From Microthrixaceae bacterium (GTDB lineage: Bacteria; Actinomycetota; Acidimicrobiia; Acidimicrobiales; Microtrichaceae): a stretch of DNA of 64,000 nt. The DNA is taken from assembly GCA_027493675.1 (NCBI GenBank), contig JAOSKI010000002.1:87292-151291 (forward strand), given 5' to 3'. Position 1 is the stretch's first letter; the number at the start of each line of letters is the position of its first letter. The translations under genes were made by a program, and so were the position numbers. The notes under the pieces were generated by a model. The model worked only from the letters and a program-made list of their open reading frames with translations. It did not search any database and was not told where the DNA came from. This document shows, piece by piece, positions 46,872 through 56,668 of this stretch.

Positions 46872-48287
46872 ATGTCCCGTCGACTCGAGATCGAACTGAC
46901 CAGCTCCCGCCCGGATGGAACCTGGACCTGGAGGGCCGCCGGAGCCAAGCAACCCAAAGGTGACCTGGATGGCGCCATCCTGCCCGAGGGAACGTCTGTG
47001 GGAGCAGTGCTGCGCGTCGATGCGGAGTTCATGGTCGACGGGATCGAGATCACCGGCGTGGTTCCAGACAAGGCGCCGCGCAAGGCGCCCGAGCTGCTCG
47101 AGGTCCTCGGTTCGGGCAGGGAGGAGCCGCTGGTCACGACCCAGTTGGTGTCGAAGGGACGTGGGCGCGCCAGGGGTGATCGCCGGCACCAGGAGGGCCG
47201 TGATCGTGGCCGCGACCGCGACCGGGATCGTGGGGACAGGCCGCGTGGCCCGCGTCCGGATCCAGTTCCGGACCGTCCTGCTCCCAAGCGGCTGCGGCCA
47301 CGGCGTACCAATCGTGATGCGGTGCTGGCGGAGCTGCCCGACGAGCAGCGCCCCATACTGGAACAGGTCCTCTCGGGCGGCACCGCGGCGGTGCGCGAAT
47401 CGGTGACCAGGCGGAACGAGGCGGCGAGGAAGGAGTCCCGGCCCGAGATCCCGCTGGATGAGATGCTGGCGATGGCCGAGAAGCTCCAGCCGAAGCTCGA
47501 AGCTGCTGAGTGGCTGGACAAGGCCGAGGCGGCGAAGGCCGATCTGGACACCCTGGACCTGCGTGACCTGCGCTCCGTGGTGGTGGCCGCAGGCGAGGCG
47601 GCCAGAGGCGAAGAAGCCCTGGCCCTGCGCGACGAGCTGTCGGCGGGGTTGTTCCGCCGGGTGGAGGAGGAGCACAGGCTGTGGATCTCCGACATGGAGG
47701 CGAACCTCGCCGCCGGCCGGTTCGTACGCGCTCTCAGGCTCTCGTCGCGGCCCCCCAAGGCGGGCACTCCCCTACCCCCTGAGCTGGCCCAGCGTCTCGT
47801 CGACGCGGTCAGCGCCGGACTGGATGCCCGGACCAAGCAGGAGCTGTACGTGGCCGCACTGGACGCACTCGGCTTCTCGCCGGTACGGGCGAAGGTGGTT
47901 CCGGCGGGTCGGCCCGAGAACCCCTCTGAGGACCTCCTCGAGGCGGTGCGGAGGATCTCCGACACCGCTCCTGCCGTCGCCGGGCTCTTCGGCATCGACC
48001 CGTCGGAGGCGAACGCGGCCCGCAAACGCCGCAAGCGGACCCGGCGTGAGGCTTCTCCTTCGACGAAGCGTGATCAGTCATCCAGTGCCGACAAGGCGCA
48101 AGCCAGTGCCGACAAGGCGCAAGCCAGTGCCGACAAGGCGCAACCTGGAGGTGACGAGCCGCCCTCGGACACCGAGGACGACGTGCCCTCGAGCGACGAG
48201 ACGGTGCAAGCAAAGGTGTCCGAGCAGCAGAGGACTCCGGCAACCCGGGACGGCTCGCCCGGAGATTCAGCCGAATCCGAGAGCTGA
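46872..48287 (+). CDS. Hypothetical protein with charged linkers and a 21-bp repeat
   Basis: The 471-residue protein starts MSRRLEIELTSSRPDGTWTW with a small beta domain (VGAVLRVDAEFMVDGIEITG). A very basic Arg/Asp linker follows (about residues 100-140), then a helical core (LPDEQRPILEQVLSGGTAAV, WISDMEANLAAGRFVRALRL, ELAQRLVDAVSAGLDARTKQ). An acidic/lysine-rich tail contains three copies of SADKAQA. I recognise no catalytic motif. The frame is intact. It overlaps the convergent HAD gene by 21 bases. Confidence 0.6.
   Translation: MSRRLEIELTSSRPDGTWTWRAAGAKQPKGDLDGAILPEGTSVGAVLRVDAEFMVDGIEITGVVPDKAPRKAPELLEVLGSGREEPLVTTQLVSKGRGRARGDRRHQEGRDRGRDRDRDRGDRPRGPRPDPVPDRPAPKRLRPRRTNRDAVLAELPDEQRPILEQVLSGGTAAVRESVTRRNEAARKESRPEIPLDEMLAMAEKLQPKLEAAEWLDKAEAAKADLDTLDLRDLRSVVVAAGEAARGEEALALRDELSAGLFRRVEEEHRLWISDMEANLAAGRFVRALRLSSRPPKAGTPLPPELAQRLVDAVSAGLDARTKQELYVAALDALGFSPVRAKVVPAGRPENPSEDLLEAVRRISDTAPAVAGLFGIDPSEANAARKRRKRTRREASPSTKRDQSSSADKAQASADKAQASADKAQPGGDEPPSDTEDDVPSSDETVQAKVSEQQRTPATRDGSPGDSAESES
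48088..48143 (+). repeat. 21-bp tandem repeat inside the 46.9-kb gene
   Basis: The unit AGTGCCGACAAGGCGCAAGCC occurs two full times and a third partial time. It keeps the reading frame, coding for SADKAQA. Confidence 0.8.
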
Positions 48288-48857
48288 GTGGAGCTCTGCG
48301 GGCGATGCGACGACCTCACCGTCGGGATTCGATGACCGGACGCGTTCGTTCCATCCGGCCCAGATGAATCGGCAGCCGACCTCCCGTGCACAACGGAGAT
48401 CACCGGGGCTGTCACCGACCATGACGATCTCGGCTGCGGACAGTCCCATCGCCTCGAGCAACGGCTGTAGCGACTTGTGGGCCCATCCGAAGGCGTCGGC
48501 ACACATGAGCACCTCGGGTTCCCAGCCCAGACGCCGGATCTCGGAGATCGCGGAGTCGGGGTGCTTGTTGGACAGCACGGCCCAGCGTGGCATGCCCTGG
48601 AGCATCTCTGTGACTCCCGGGTACGGCTCGACAACCTCTGTGTCGTACGCGGCGACATAGTCCTCCATGGAGACCCCGAGGCGCTCGCATTCCTCGGCAA
48701 CCGCCGAGCCCATGACCACGTCAGCCCGATCCACCCCCACCTGGTCGAAGGGCAGGAGCAGCGCCTCGTCGGAGTCCACGAGGGTTCCGTCGAAGTCGAA
48801 CACGACGACCGCGGGTAGCGTGCAACGGTCACTCGACGGCCCTGGCTCATCCGGCAT
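48267..48857 (-). CDS. HAD-superfamily phosphatase, phosphoglycolate-phosphatase-like
   Basis: The 196-residue protein has motif I VVFDFDGTLVDSDEALLL with both catalytic Asp, motif II PRWAVLSNKHPDS, motif III AFGWAHKSLQPLLEAMGL with Lys, and motif IV MVGDSPGDLRCAREVG. A small helical cap lies between. The substrate is unknown. ATG 48857 follows a TACGGT box by seven bases and is preferred over the earlier start at 48893. The frame is intact. Confidence 0.85.
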   Translation of the reverse strand: MPDEPGPSSDRCTLPAVVVFDFDGTLVDSDEALLLPFDQVGVDRADVVMGSAVAEECERLGVSMEDYVAAYDTEVVEPYPGVTEMLQGMPRWAVLSNKHPDSAISEIRRLGWEPEVLMCADAFGWAHKSLQPLLEAMGLSAAEIVMVGDSPGDLRCAREVGCRFIWAGWNERVRSSNPDGEVVASPAELHSALGFG

Positions 48858-48864
48858 TCTCAGC

Positions 48865-48870
48865 ACCGTA
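48865..48870 (-). promoter_or_regulatory. -10 box TACGGT of the HAD gene
   Basis: TACGGT on the minus strand ends seven bases before ATG 48857 and decides that start. Confidence 0.5.
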
Positions 48871-48961
48871 GCCACGCGACCTCGCGGTCCCACAGCCCTG
48901 ATGCCTCCTCGGGTAGGAGACGCCGGAGAGCCACGGACTAGACCGACCGGTCAAGTGTGCC

Positions 48962-48967
48962 TAGATT
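48962..48967 (+). promoter_or_regulatory. -10 box TAGATT of the crotonase gene
   Basis: TAGATT ends seven bases before ATG 48975. The in-frame ATG at 48957 lies upstream of the box and is excluded. Confidence 0.5.
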
Positions 48968-48974
48968 GCACGCC

Positions 48975-49750
48975 ATGACCGTTGAGTACGAAAAGCAGGG
49001 CAACGTCGGAATCATCACGATCAACCGACCAGACGCACGCAATGCCGTGAACTCCGAGGTGGCGCAGGGCATCGAAGCTGCCGTCGACCAGATCGAGGAG
49101 GACTCCGAGGTTTGGGTCAGGATCCTCACAGGAGCGAAGACCGACAAGGGTACATCTTCTGCGCAGGTGCCGACCTCAAGCAGATGGCTGTGGATCCTGG
49201 TGGGATGCAGACCGAACGCGGCGGCTTCGGTGGCTTCGTCACCCGTGAGCGCACCAAGCCGGTCATCGCGGCGGTCGACGGCCCCGCACTGGCCGGTGGC
49301 ACCGAGTTGGTGCTCGCGTCCGACATGGTCGTCGCCTCGCGCACTGCCCGCTTCGGCATCCCCGAGGTCAAGCGGAACCTCGTGGCGGCCGCCGGCGGCC
49401 TGTTCCGCCTGCCCCGCAAGCTCCCTCGCAACATCGCCATGGAGCTCGCGCTGACCGGCAGCCTGGACTTCTCCGCCGAGCGTGCACACCACTTCGGGTT
49501 GGTGAACCGCCTGGCCGAGGAGGGTGAGGCACTCGAGGTCGCAAAGCAGCTCGCGGCCGAGATCTGCGAGAACGCACCGCTGGCGGTGGCCGAGTCGCGC
49601 AAGATCATGATCGAGGCCACCGACCAGCCCGACGAGGTGGGTTGGCAGCTCTCAGGGGCCGGCATCATGAAGATGTTCGGCACCGAGGACTTCTCCGAGG
49701 GCCTAACCGCCTTCGCCGAGAAGCGTGCTCCTAATTGGAAGGGTCGCTGA
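48975..49750 (+). CDS. Enoyl-CoA hydratase/isomerase (crotonase) family protein (one frame break)
   Basis: The crotonase fold is clear from VGIITINRPDARNAVNSEVA, FCAGADLKQMAVDPGG (oxyanion loop) and, further on, AVDGPALAGGTELVLASDMV with VVASRTARFGIPEVKRNLVA carrying the usual Glu region. The C-terminus ends FSEGLTAFAEKRAPNWKGR. The frame changes near 49150. The reaction on the CoA thioester cannot be named; hydratases, isomerases and hydrolases share this fold. Confidence 0.88.
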
Positions 49751-49821
49751 GCACCACGACAGCTGGGAACTGCGGCGTCACGTGACTCGTACGTCTCGGG
49801 AATGACCAACCCGGGGACGGC

Positions 49822-50834
49822 TCAGGCGATCGTCTCGATGATCCCGTGGTCGGCCAGGAACTCGGCCAGTCCGTCGACGAGGTCGAGCTCCGGCACGGTC
49901 CAAACCGGTACCCACGCGGCCTCAGCGGCATCAGACCCTGCAGTAGGTGGCCTGTCGTCCAGAAGGGTCACCTCGAAATCGAGGATCACGAAGTGGTGGC
50001 GCTCGCCGATCAGCTCGGTCCAACCGATCATCGAGCCGCACACACCCACAAGGTCGGTCTCCTCCTCGAGCTCGCGCACGACGGCCTCGGCGAGGGTCTC
50101 GCCAGGCTCGACGCGTCCGCCGGGGGAGCGACCAGCGGCCTCGGCCCGGCTCGGTCCCTCGCGTCACCATGAGCAGTTCGTTGGTCCTGGTGACCACAGC
50201 TCCCACGCACACCTGCGGAACCAGGGTCGGTCCTGTGGAAGTGGGCTCCTGTGGTTCAGCCACCTTGCGTGCCCCGTCACCCTCGGTGGGATCGATCCCG
50301 GTGTGCACGATGATCGCACGCGCCACCATTCCGTGGTCCTCGAAGAAGTTCTTGGTCGCCCGGGCCCCCGGTAGGGCGACCGCGTCGAGGCCGGTGCATC
50401 CCCGAGTCGCTGCGAGTTGCCTAGCGTGTTCCAGCAGCGCTGCACCCAGTCCGATGTTGCGCGCGTCAGGAGTCACGTACAGCTCCTCGATCACCGCCAC
50501 TGCCTGACCCGGCTGATCGGGTCGCCCGAGATGGATGACCGCGTGCCCGAGGGGTGTCGTGTGGGCTCCGGGCGGGTCTGGAACCAATTCGGCGAGCAAC
50601 ACCTCGACGGCTTCGTCATCCAGCTGTTCGGTGAACGACCTGCCGATCCCACTCGGATCGCCGCCGCGGTCCACCCGCTGCCACGAGCACCTGGCCACCA
50701 CGGTGCTCCAGGCGCTCAGCAGTGGCTTCGGTGTGCAGCGCTCCCAGCATGGTGGCGTCGGATGGGCGCGCCTGGCGCACGCGCACGACGTGAGGTGCTG
50801 TCGAGCCATCGAAGGGTCTCAGCGATACAGGCAC
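49822..50834 (-). CDS. GNAT acetyltransferase fused to a Nudix hydrolase (frame-broken)
   Basis: The N-terminal domain is GNAT: VRVRQARPSDATMLGALHTE, GQAVAVIEELYVTPDARNIG, LGAALLEHARQLAATRG (acetyl-CoA loop) and GARATKNFFEDHGMVAR. The same frame continues into a Nudix domain (QVCVGAVVTRTNELLMVTRG, EPGRGRWSLPR). After a break near 50110 the Nudix box REL.EE reads GRVEPGETLAEAVVRELEEE with TDLVG. The junction itself is in one frame, so the fusion looks real. Breaks lie near 50660 and 50110. Substrates are unknown. Confidence 0.78.
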
Positions 50835-50853
50835 TGACAGCTACTGGGATTCG

Positions 50854-51371
50854 TCACGAATCGGCGTCGGTGGTGGCAAGTAGCTGCGTGGCGCGATTGA
50901 GTATCGTGCGACGACCCCGATGCGCCTGTTCGTAGGAGCCAATGGCGCTCAACTCGTCGGGGCTCAGCGTCGTGAGCCGTGGTACCACTTGGGACGCCGC
51001 CAGGCTGTCGTAGCCGGGGATCACGAGTTCGGCCGCCTCGGGTGCCTGCGATCCTTCGGCGAACGCCATGAAGGTCTCGGCAGTCGCATCCTCGGCCTCG
51101 TCGTGCGCCTCCTCACCAAGAACCCCGAGCACGTCGACGGGCTCCGTCATGGCAAGGCCACCAACAGGGGCATCCTCGATGTCGGTCACCGCCGAGGTGT
51201 CCCCGCCACACCTCAGAACCGAAATCAGCTGTTGCGAAGCCTGGATCTGAGCGATCGTGCGGCTGGCCAATCGGGGTCCGAAGGCGAGCACCTCGCCGAG
51301 GAGAGTGGGCTCCCGGATTCGTGGAGGTCACCGGATCGGCCATCAGTGGATGGTACTTCGTTGGATGTCAT
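50854..51371 (-). CDS. Hypothetical protein with a conserved actinobacterial C-terminus (frame-broken)
   Basis: The C-terminus IPGYDSLAASQVVPRLTTLS followed by PDELSAIGSYEQAHRGRRTI and LNRATQLL is a short module I have seen at the end of several actinobacterial proteins of unknown role (pattern: IP.YD.L.A.Q....L..LS..EL..V..YE...R.R.T...). The middle is acidic. MTSNEVPSTDGRSGDLHESG in another frame may be the true start, giving about 170 residues. The function is unknown. Confidence 0.5.
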
Positions 51372-51432
51372 CGCAGCTCCGGCTTCGCACGCCCGCTGAG
51401 ATCCCGGCGCCTGCAACGCTGGCGGAGCGGGC

Positions 51433-51969
51433 TCATGGCTTCTTTGAACGCTTCAGCACCTTCTCCACCTTCGCGATCGAAGGACACGGGTCGTACCCCT
51501 CCGGACAGCTCAGGCTACCGAGTCTGCCGAACTGGCGTGGATGCACGATCAGGAAGCAGGTGTCACAGGTGAACTCGTCGGCCGCCTTGGCGGTGATCCG
51601 TTCCGAGGAACCGCCCGAGGAGTCGGGTCCCTCGTCGTCCTCGTCGTCATCCTCGTCATCGCTTGAAGCGATCTTGTCCTTGAGGATGCTGTCCAGGTCA
51701 GCCTCGATGTCGTCGGGGTTGACGTCGTCGTCCTCGTCCTCCTCGGATCCCGGTCGCGCTCGTGCACGCGGGACGTCGTCCGCTTCGTCGGTGACGTCAG
51801 CAGTCTCGTCGTCATCGATCGGGGCGATATCGTCATCGATGCCATCCCCGATGTCCTCGATGTCATCGGCGTCGAGTTCCTCGTCCAGATCGACTTCGAG
51901 GTCGTCGTCCTCGATGTCGTCGGCGTCGAGTTCGTCGGCGTCAAGTGCTTCGTCGCTCACGTGGTCCAT
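51433..51969 (-). CDS. Acidic DUF4193-like zinc-finger protein
   Basis: About 120 of 178 residues are an Asp/Glu-dominated tail at the N-terminus (DADDIEDDDLEVDLDEELDA). The C-terminal 50 residues hold DEFTCDTCFLIVHPRQFGRL, then a second Cys pair in LSCPEGYDPCPSI. The DEFTC..CFL..H..QL motif matches the actinobacterial DUF4193 family, although two further Cys here would complete a four-Cys zinc site. The frame is intact. The role is unknown. Confidence 0.7.
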   Translation of the reverse strand: MDHVSDEALDADELDADDIEDDDLEVDLDEELDADDIEDIGDGIDDDIAPIDDDETADVTDEADDVPRARARPGSEEDEDDDVNPDDIEADLDSILKDKIASSDDEDDDEDDEGPDSSGGSSERITAKAADEFTCDTCFLIVHPRQFGRLGSLSCPEGYDPCPSIAKVEKVLKRSKKP

Positions 51970-52125
51970 CGCAATCTGAATCGTCGCTCCTGGGTCGCCC
52001 GGGAACGGTGCCCTCCCTGAGGCCCTCTCGCCGAGGTCCCGTCATCGAACGGGAACCGGGGCATCATAGACACCCGAGCGCCGCGAGGTTCGCACTCCGG
52101 GCTCCGGGATGCAACACCGGATTTC

Positions 52126-53766
52126 TCAGGCGCCTCCGGATGCGTCTCTGCGCTCATCCGCGCGGCGTTCCGCTGCGATCCGCTCCAGTTCCGCCTCGCC
52201 GGAATGGTCGACGAACCGCATCATGCGCGCGATCGCGGATGACCGGCCTCCTCGTCTATGAGGCGGTGCATCCGTTGGGCCACGGCCCGGTATCCGGGGT
52301 GGCCCTGCACCGAGGAACGCAACTCGAGCAGGTGCATGGCTTCGCGGGCGTTGAACTGCATCACGTAGCGGATCCTGTGAGCCAGAGAGACGGCGTAGGC
52401 GGCTCGGTCAGGGAACTGCTCCGACAACGCCCCCCACAGTTCCCGTGAGGTCTCCATGGCCTCGTCGAAGCGGTCGGCAACTCCTGCTTCGACCAGTGAC
52501 GATGGCCGCACGTAGCCGTGGCGTGGTCCCAGGGTCTGCCATTCGATGGTCGCCAGACGGTGCCGCTGCAGGTCCCGGAACCCGCCGTAGTCACTCAGCA
52601 CGTCGAAGCGGTAGTCGGTGCGTTCCAGCGCACGGCCAGGACGGTGCCTGCGATTGCCCCGCTCTCCCACGTAGGCCTTCATGATCGCCAAGCGGTCGTC
52701 ACTCGAGAGGGCGTGCACCCTGGCGAGCACGGACGACTCGGACATGTCGGTGTGGGGGGTAGAGCATCGCTGCGACGACCTTGAGCTCTCCCTCCGGGTC
52801 GAAGTCCACGAGTTCGACCTGTGATCCGCGGGGCACGACCACGTTGTCCTCACCCAGCATCCCGTAGGCAACGGCCTGCATGGCTGCGTGGTTGGCGCGG
52901 AGGTACTCCGAGATGGCGGCACCACGATCAGGAAGGTCCACCCGTTTGAGAAAGCTCGGGACGACCTTGCGCAACTCGGTGAGCATCAGGTCCGCATAGT
53001 TGGTCGCTTCGGGAAGGGTGCTGGCCCGCATGCGCAGCAGTAGCGCTTCGTACGCCTGGCCGGAACCGTAGATCCCCACGTTCGACAGCGCTGCGGCCGG
53101 CAGGATTCCCCGGACGGCGTCGAACGCCTTGGCTCTCACCGCCTGGCGGTGCGCGAAGTCGGAGTCTCCCTCGCTCTTGGGGTACAGCGCCCGGAAGTGC
53201 TCGGTCATTACCGTGGCGAGCTCGGAGTAGGTTCCGAAGAGCTCGTCCATCCCCGCCACATAGCGGGCTCCGAGGTTGGAGGACAGGATGTCGGGATCGC
53301 GGTGGTAGCGATACCGACCGCCGAGCCGCGTGTCGTAGGGGATGTACCGGGTCGACTGCTCGAGGTACGACATGAGCCGTCCCCACTCGAGGATCTTCGT
53401 GAGGATGTTGGAGGCCTGCTCGCAAGCCAGGTGCACCCCGCCGAGTTGGGCGACGCTGTCGTCGCCGTACTCGAAGAAGACGCGGTCGTACAGCGCCTCC
53501 GCCTTCTCCACGCCGATCGTCGCGCCGATGGTGGTGTCCCCGGCGGTGTCAAGCTCACCGACGAACTCGTCAAGGAACAGCCGTCGCAGGGACTTCGAGG
53601 ACCGGGAGTAGCGCGCGAACAGCGCGCCCTTGACCACCTCAGGCAGGTTCACGAGCGCGAACACCGGACCGTCGAGGTTGGTGAAATACGGTCGGAGGAT
53701 CTCACGTTCGTCGTGTGAGAACTCCTCGGTCGCGTAGTTCACCTGCGCTTCACTGGGCACGGACAC
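52126..53766 (-). CDS. Tandem ThyX-like protein (frame-broken)
   Basis: The 545-residue product has two ThyX-like halves. The first, from VNYATEEFSHDEREILRPYF, carries ARYSRSSKSLRRLFLDEF and LEWGRLMSYLEQSTRYIPYD, where EQSTRY stands for the ThyX NE.S.RY. The second begins near 52750 (SSVLARVHALSSDDRLAIMK) and carries YGGFRDLQRHRLATIEWQTL, with the ThyX RHR motif, and MHLLELRSSVQGHP. Such double proteins are annotated as FAD-dependent thymidylate synthase; whether they methylate dUMP is unproven. Breaks lie near 52755 and 52240. GTG 53766 follows a TAGGCT box. Confidence 0.78.
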
Positions 53767-53773
53767 GGTGAGG

Positions 53774-53779
53774 AGCCTA
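53774..53779 (-). promoter_or_regulatory. -10 box TAGGCT of the tandem ThyX gene
   Basis: TAGGCT on the minus strand ends seven bases before GTG 53766. Confidence 0.5.
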
Positions 53780-53923
53780 GAGCCGCCGACGGTGCGGGTC
53801 GCGGTTCCCCCGCAGCTCGGGTGCAGGTGCAAGCGGGAATCCGGCTTGTAGTCGCCGCCTGAGCGATGCCATGTTTTCTGCGTCTCGCGCTGATGCAACC
53901 AGCGAGGTGGAATCGTTGGAGCC

Positions 53924-54737
53924 ATGACCGACAACCACGTACCCCTCCTTGAGGCCAAAGACCACTCTCAGCCCTCGGTGTTCCGACCGGAGAACCTGCT
54001 TCGGGAGGGTCGCCGGCAACGCGATCGCGACGACCTTCCGGTGCCGGAGGTCTGTCTTCTCGACCCCGACGGCGACGTCGTGCGATACCTCCTCGGCAAC
54101 GATCTGGTCGAGGAGCACCCTGGATGGGCCTGCTACCACACGACTCTGTGGTGCTTCGAGCCCGGGGATCGGCGGGTAGGTGTCGTCGGTTGCGCGGTGG
54201 GAGCGCCGTTCGCGGTGCTCGTGGCCGAGCAGCTTGCCGCGTCGGGATGCGGACTGGTGGTGAGCATCACGTCGTCGGGTTCGATCACGCCGGGTGGGTG
54301 AGCCGCCGTACTTCGTGCTGATCGACAGGGCTCTGCGTGACGAGGGCACCAGCCTCCACCATCTGCCGCCCTCCACTTGGGCGTTGGCGCCGGCGTCGCT
54401 GATGGAGCGTCTCGCGGGACGTCTCGACGGGCTGGGGCAACCAGTGGTGATCGGCGCAGTCTGGACGACCGACGCGCCGTACCGGGAGACCGCGGCGGCC
54501 ATCGCCCGGGCCGAGCACCTCGGGGTGCTCGCGGTGGAGATGGAGGCAGCGGCGTTGCTACGCGTATGCACGGGGCGTGACCGCGACGTCGTGTGCGTGG
54601 CACACGTGACCAACACGATGGCGGTGCATGGCGAGGACTTCGAGAAGGGCGAGGCCGACGGAGCCCACGACGCGCTCGAGGTCCTGTCCGCGATCGTCGG
54701 TGCCCTCCGCCCGGAGCATGACACCAGGTCCGGGTGA
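53924..54737 (+). CDS. Nucleoside phosphorylase family protein (one frame break)
   Basis: The family (PNP/UDP phosphorylases and relatives) cleaves nucleosides with phosphate. Blocks are CLLDPDGDVVRYLLG, VGVVGCAVGAPFAVLVAEQL, VVSITSSGSI, and, after a break near 54298, APYRETAAAIARAEHLGVLA with the base-site VEMEAAALL. The Asp of the usual phosphate site and the substrate Glu of EMEAAALL are visible. Purine versus uridine specificity is not clear. It is convergent with etfB. Confidence 0.78.
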
Positions 54738-54834
54738 GGAACCAAGTGGGTGGGCAAGGCGAACCAGGCGCAATCCGGCTCTCCTCCGCGACCGTCGCAC
54801 GGCAGCGCTCTACCTCGGGGCGAATCCCACCCGC

Positions 54835-55692
54835 TCACGTGCGGATGACCTCGCCGATCCGCCGGGCGAGCTCGCGGCCTGCGTTGCGGCCGTCAGAGCC
54901 CTCCACAAGCTGACAGCTGCGGTGGTCGTCGCGCTGGTGCATCCCTCTCAGCAAGCTGACACAGGAGATCGCCTCGGTCCCATCGTTGCCGCCCAGGTCC
55001 CCAGGGGTGAGGATCTCCAAGGGCATCTTCTTTGCCGCGACCATGTTCGAGAACGGCACCGCGGGAGGCTCGCCGACCTCGTGGCTGACACACACCACGA
55101 CAGGCAATGGCGCAGTCAGCACGTTCGAGCCCGAGTCGCTCAACTGCTCCACCACCACCCGATCGCAGCCGGCTTCAGTGTCACCAAGACGAACCGCAGT
55201 TGCCATGGTGACCACCGGCACACCGAGGCGGTGGGCCATCGCAGGCCCCACCGCCGCCGAATTGGTGTCGGCGGCGCGCCGGCCCACCAGAAGCAGGTCC
55301 CAGCTCTGCGAGTTCACGTGCCCGATGAGTCCTACGAGCCGGTCAGCGGTCCCCCATGCGTCACCGAAGGGCACTGGATCACGTGACGTGTCTAGAAGGC
55401 TGACGCGGTCGGCGCCACATGCGAGGGCCCGCAGGTACAGGTTGCGTGATGGTGAGGGTCCGATCCCAACGACGTGGATCTCCACGGTGCGGTCAGGAGC
55501 ACACCTCTCGCGGAGATCGAGGGCGGCCTGCAGAGCATTCATCGAGTACGGATCGAGCCGGGGGGCCACGCCGCTCCCACTCACCTCGAAGGTCTCGGGG
55601 TCCACCTGCATCAACGATGGTGGGGCTTCGGGATCAAGCACCTGCTTGACGGTTACGATCACCCTGAGTGGATCCGATCTGCCCCTGCTCAT
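54835..55692 (-). CDS. etfB: Electron transfer flavoprotein beta subunit
   Basis: EtfB binds AMP and part of FAD in the ETF dimer that takes electrons from dehydrogenases. The 285-residue protein has IVTVKQVLDPEAPPSLMQVD, LDPYSMNALQAALDLRERC, VHVVGIG-like stretch VEIHVVGIGPSPSRNLYLRA, ACGADRVSLLDT and ADTNSAAVGPAMAHRLGVP. The frame is intact. Its ATG overlaps the etfA stop (ATGA). It is the last gene of a five-gene oxidase operon, so this ETF probably serves those oxidases rather than beta-oxidation in general. Confidence 0.88.
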   Translation of the reverse strand: MSRGRSDPLRVIVTVKQVLDPEAPPSLMQVDPETFEVSGSGVAPRLDPYSMNALQAALDLRERCAPDRTVEIHVVGIGPSPSRNLYLRALACGADRVSLLDTSRDPVPFGDAWGTADRLVGLIGHVNSQSWDLLLVGRRAADTNSAAVGPAMAHRLGVPVVTMATAVRLGDTEAGCDRVVVEQLSDSGSNVLTAPLPVVVCVSHEVGEPPAVPFSNMVAAKKMPLEILTPGDLGGNDGTEAISCVSLLRGMHQRDDHRSCQLVEGSDGRNAGRELARRIGEVIRT

Positions 55693-56668
55693 CGCTCGGC
55701 TCCAATCGGCTGACCGGCATGTTGTCGTGACGGTGGGGTGGCGTCATCCGAAAGCACCTCGAGCATCCCTGCCACCACTTCACGCCAATCGCCGACCACC
55801 GCCAGGTCGGCGTGACGGAGGATAGGTGCCTCCGGGTCGGTGTTGATGGCGACGACGGTCTGCGCCGAATGCATCCCGGCACGGTGTTGCACCGATCCCG
55901 AAATGCCAACCGCCACATACAGCTCGGGAGCGACGCGGGCCCCGGTGATCCCCACCTGGTGATGACCAGGAACCCAGCCTGCGTCGCACGGCGGCCTTGA
56001 CGCCGCCATCGCCGCACCGAGGGCATCGGCGAGCTTGCCGAGCTCTGTAAAGCCTTCCGGGCCTCCGATCCCACGACCCCCCGCGACGACACGACGGGCT
56101 CTGCTGAGTGGCAGGGCCTCATCCTCGTGGCGCTGCTCGACCAGGCGAACCGGGCCCGGTGACGGCTCGATCGTCAGCATCCCGATGGCGGCAAGCGGCG
56201 GACCGCCGGTGACGGATCCCGGGTCGAAGGTCACCACCAGCCTTCGTGATCGTCCAACCTCGATCTCGGCGTCGAAGGCGCCGCCGAAGGCAGGCCTGTG
56301 TACTCGCAGCCCTGAAGCACACGAGGTCACGGCCCGCGTGTCGAGCGCCAGCAGACCATCGGTGGAGGCGGCAACGCGGGCGGCGAGGTCCTCGGCGGTC
56401 GTCCCACCAGCCACGGCGACGATCGAGCAGTCGTGTTCGACGGCGAGTGTGGCCACCGCAGCCGCGACGGCGGGGTCACCGTCGTGATCCGAGACGTCCA
56501 CCCCCATGCAACGGCGTCGAGACCTCCCAATGCGGCCAGCACGCTCGTGGTACCCGCATCGGGTCGGCCCTCGGTGTCCCAACGCCCGATCACCAGCACG
56601 GTCTCGGAGTCCGCACTTCTCCGGATTTCGCCACCGGAGGCGCCGTTGGCGGACACTCGCTCAGCCAT
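55689..56668 (-). CDS. etfA: Electron transfer flavoprotein alpha subunit (one frame break)
   Basis: EtfA holds the FAD. The FAD domain is visible as RRVVAGGRGIGGPEGFTELG, RPPCDAGWVPGHHQVGITGA and PELYVAVGISGSVQHRAGMH, then VVAINTDPEAPILRHADLAV. The N-terminal domain starts MAERVSANGASGGEIRRS and contains VLVIGRWDTEGRP. A frame break lies near 56490. The ATG at 56668 overlaps the stop of the upstream FAD oxidase. The length of about 326 residues is normal. Confidence 0.88.

Noticed and set aside
48089..48143. CRISPR-like array
   Set aside because: The 21-bp units are directly adjacent with no spacers and lie in frame within a gene.
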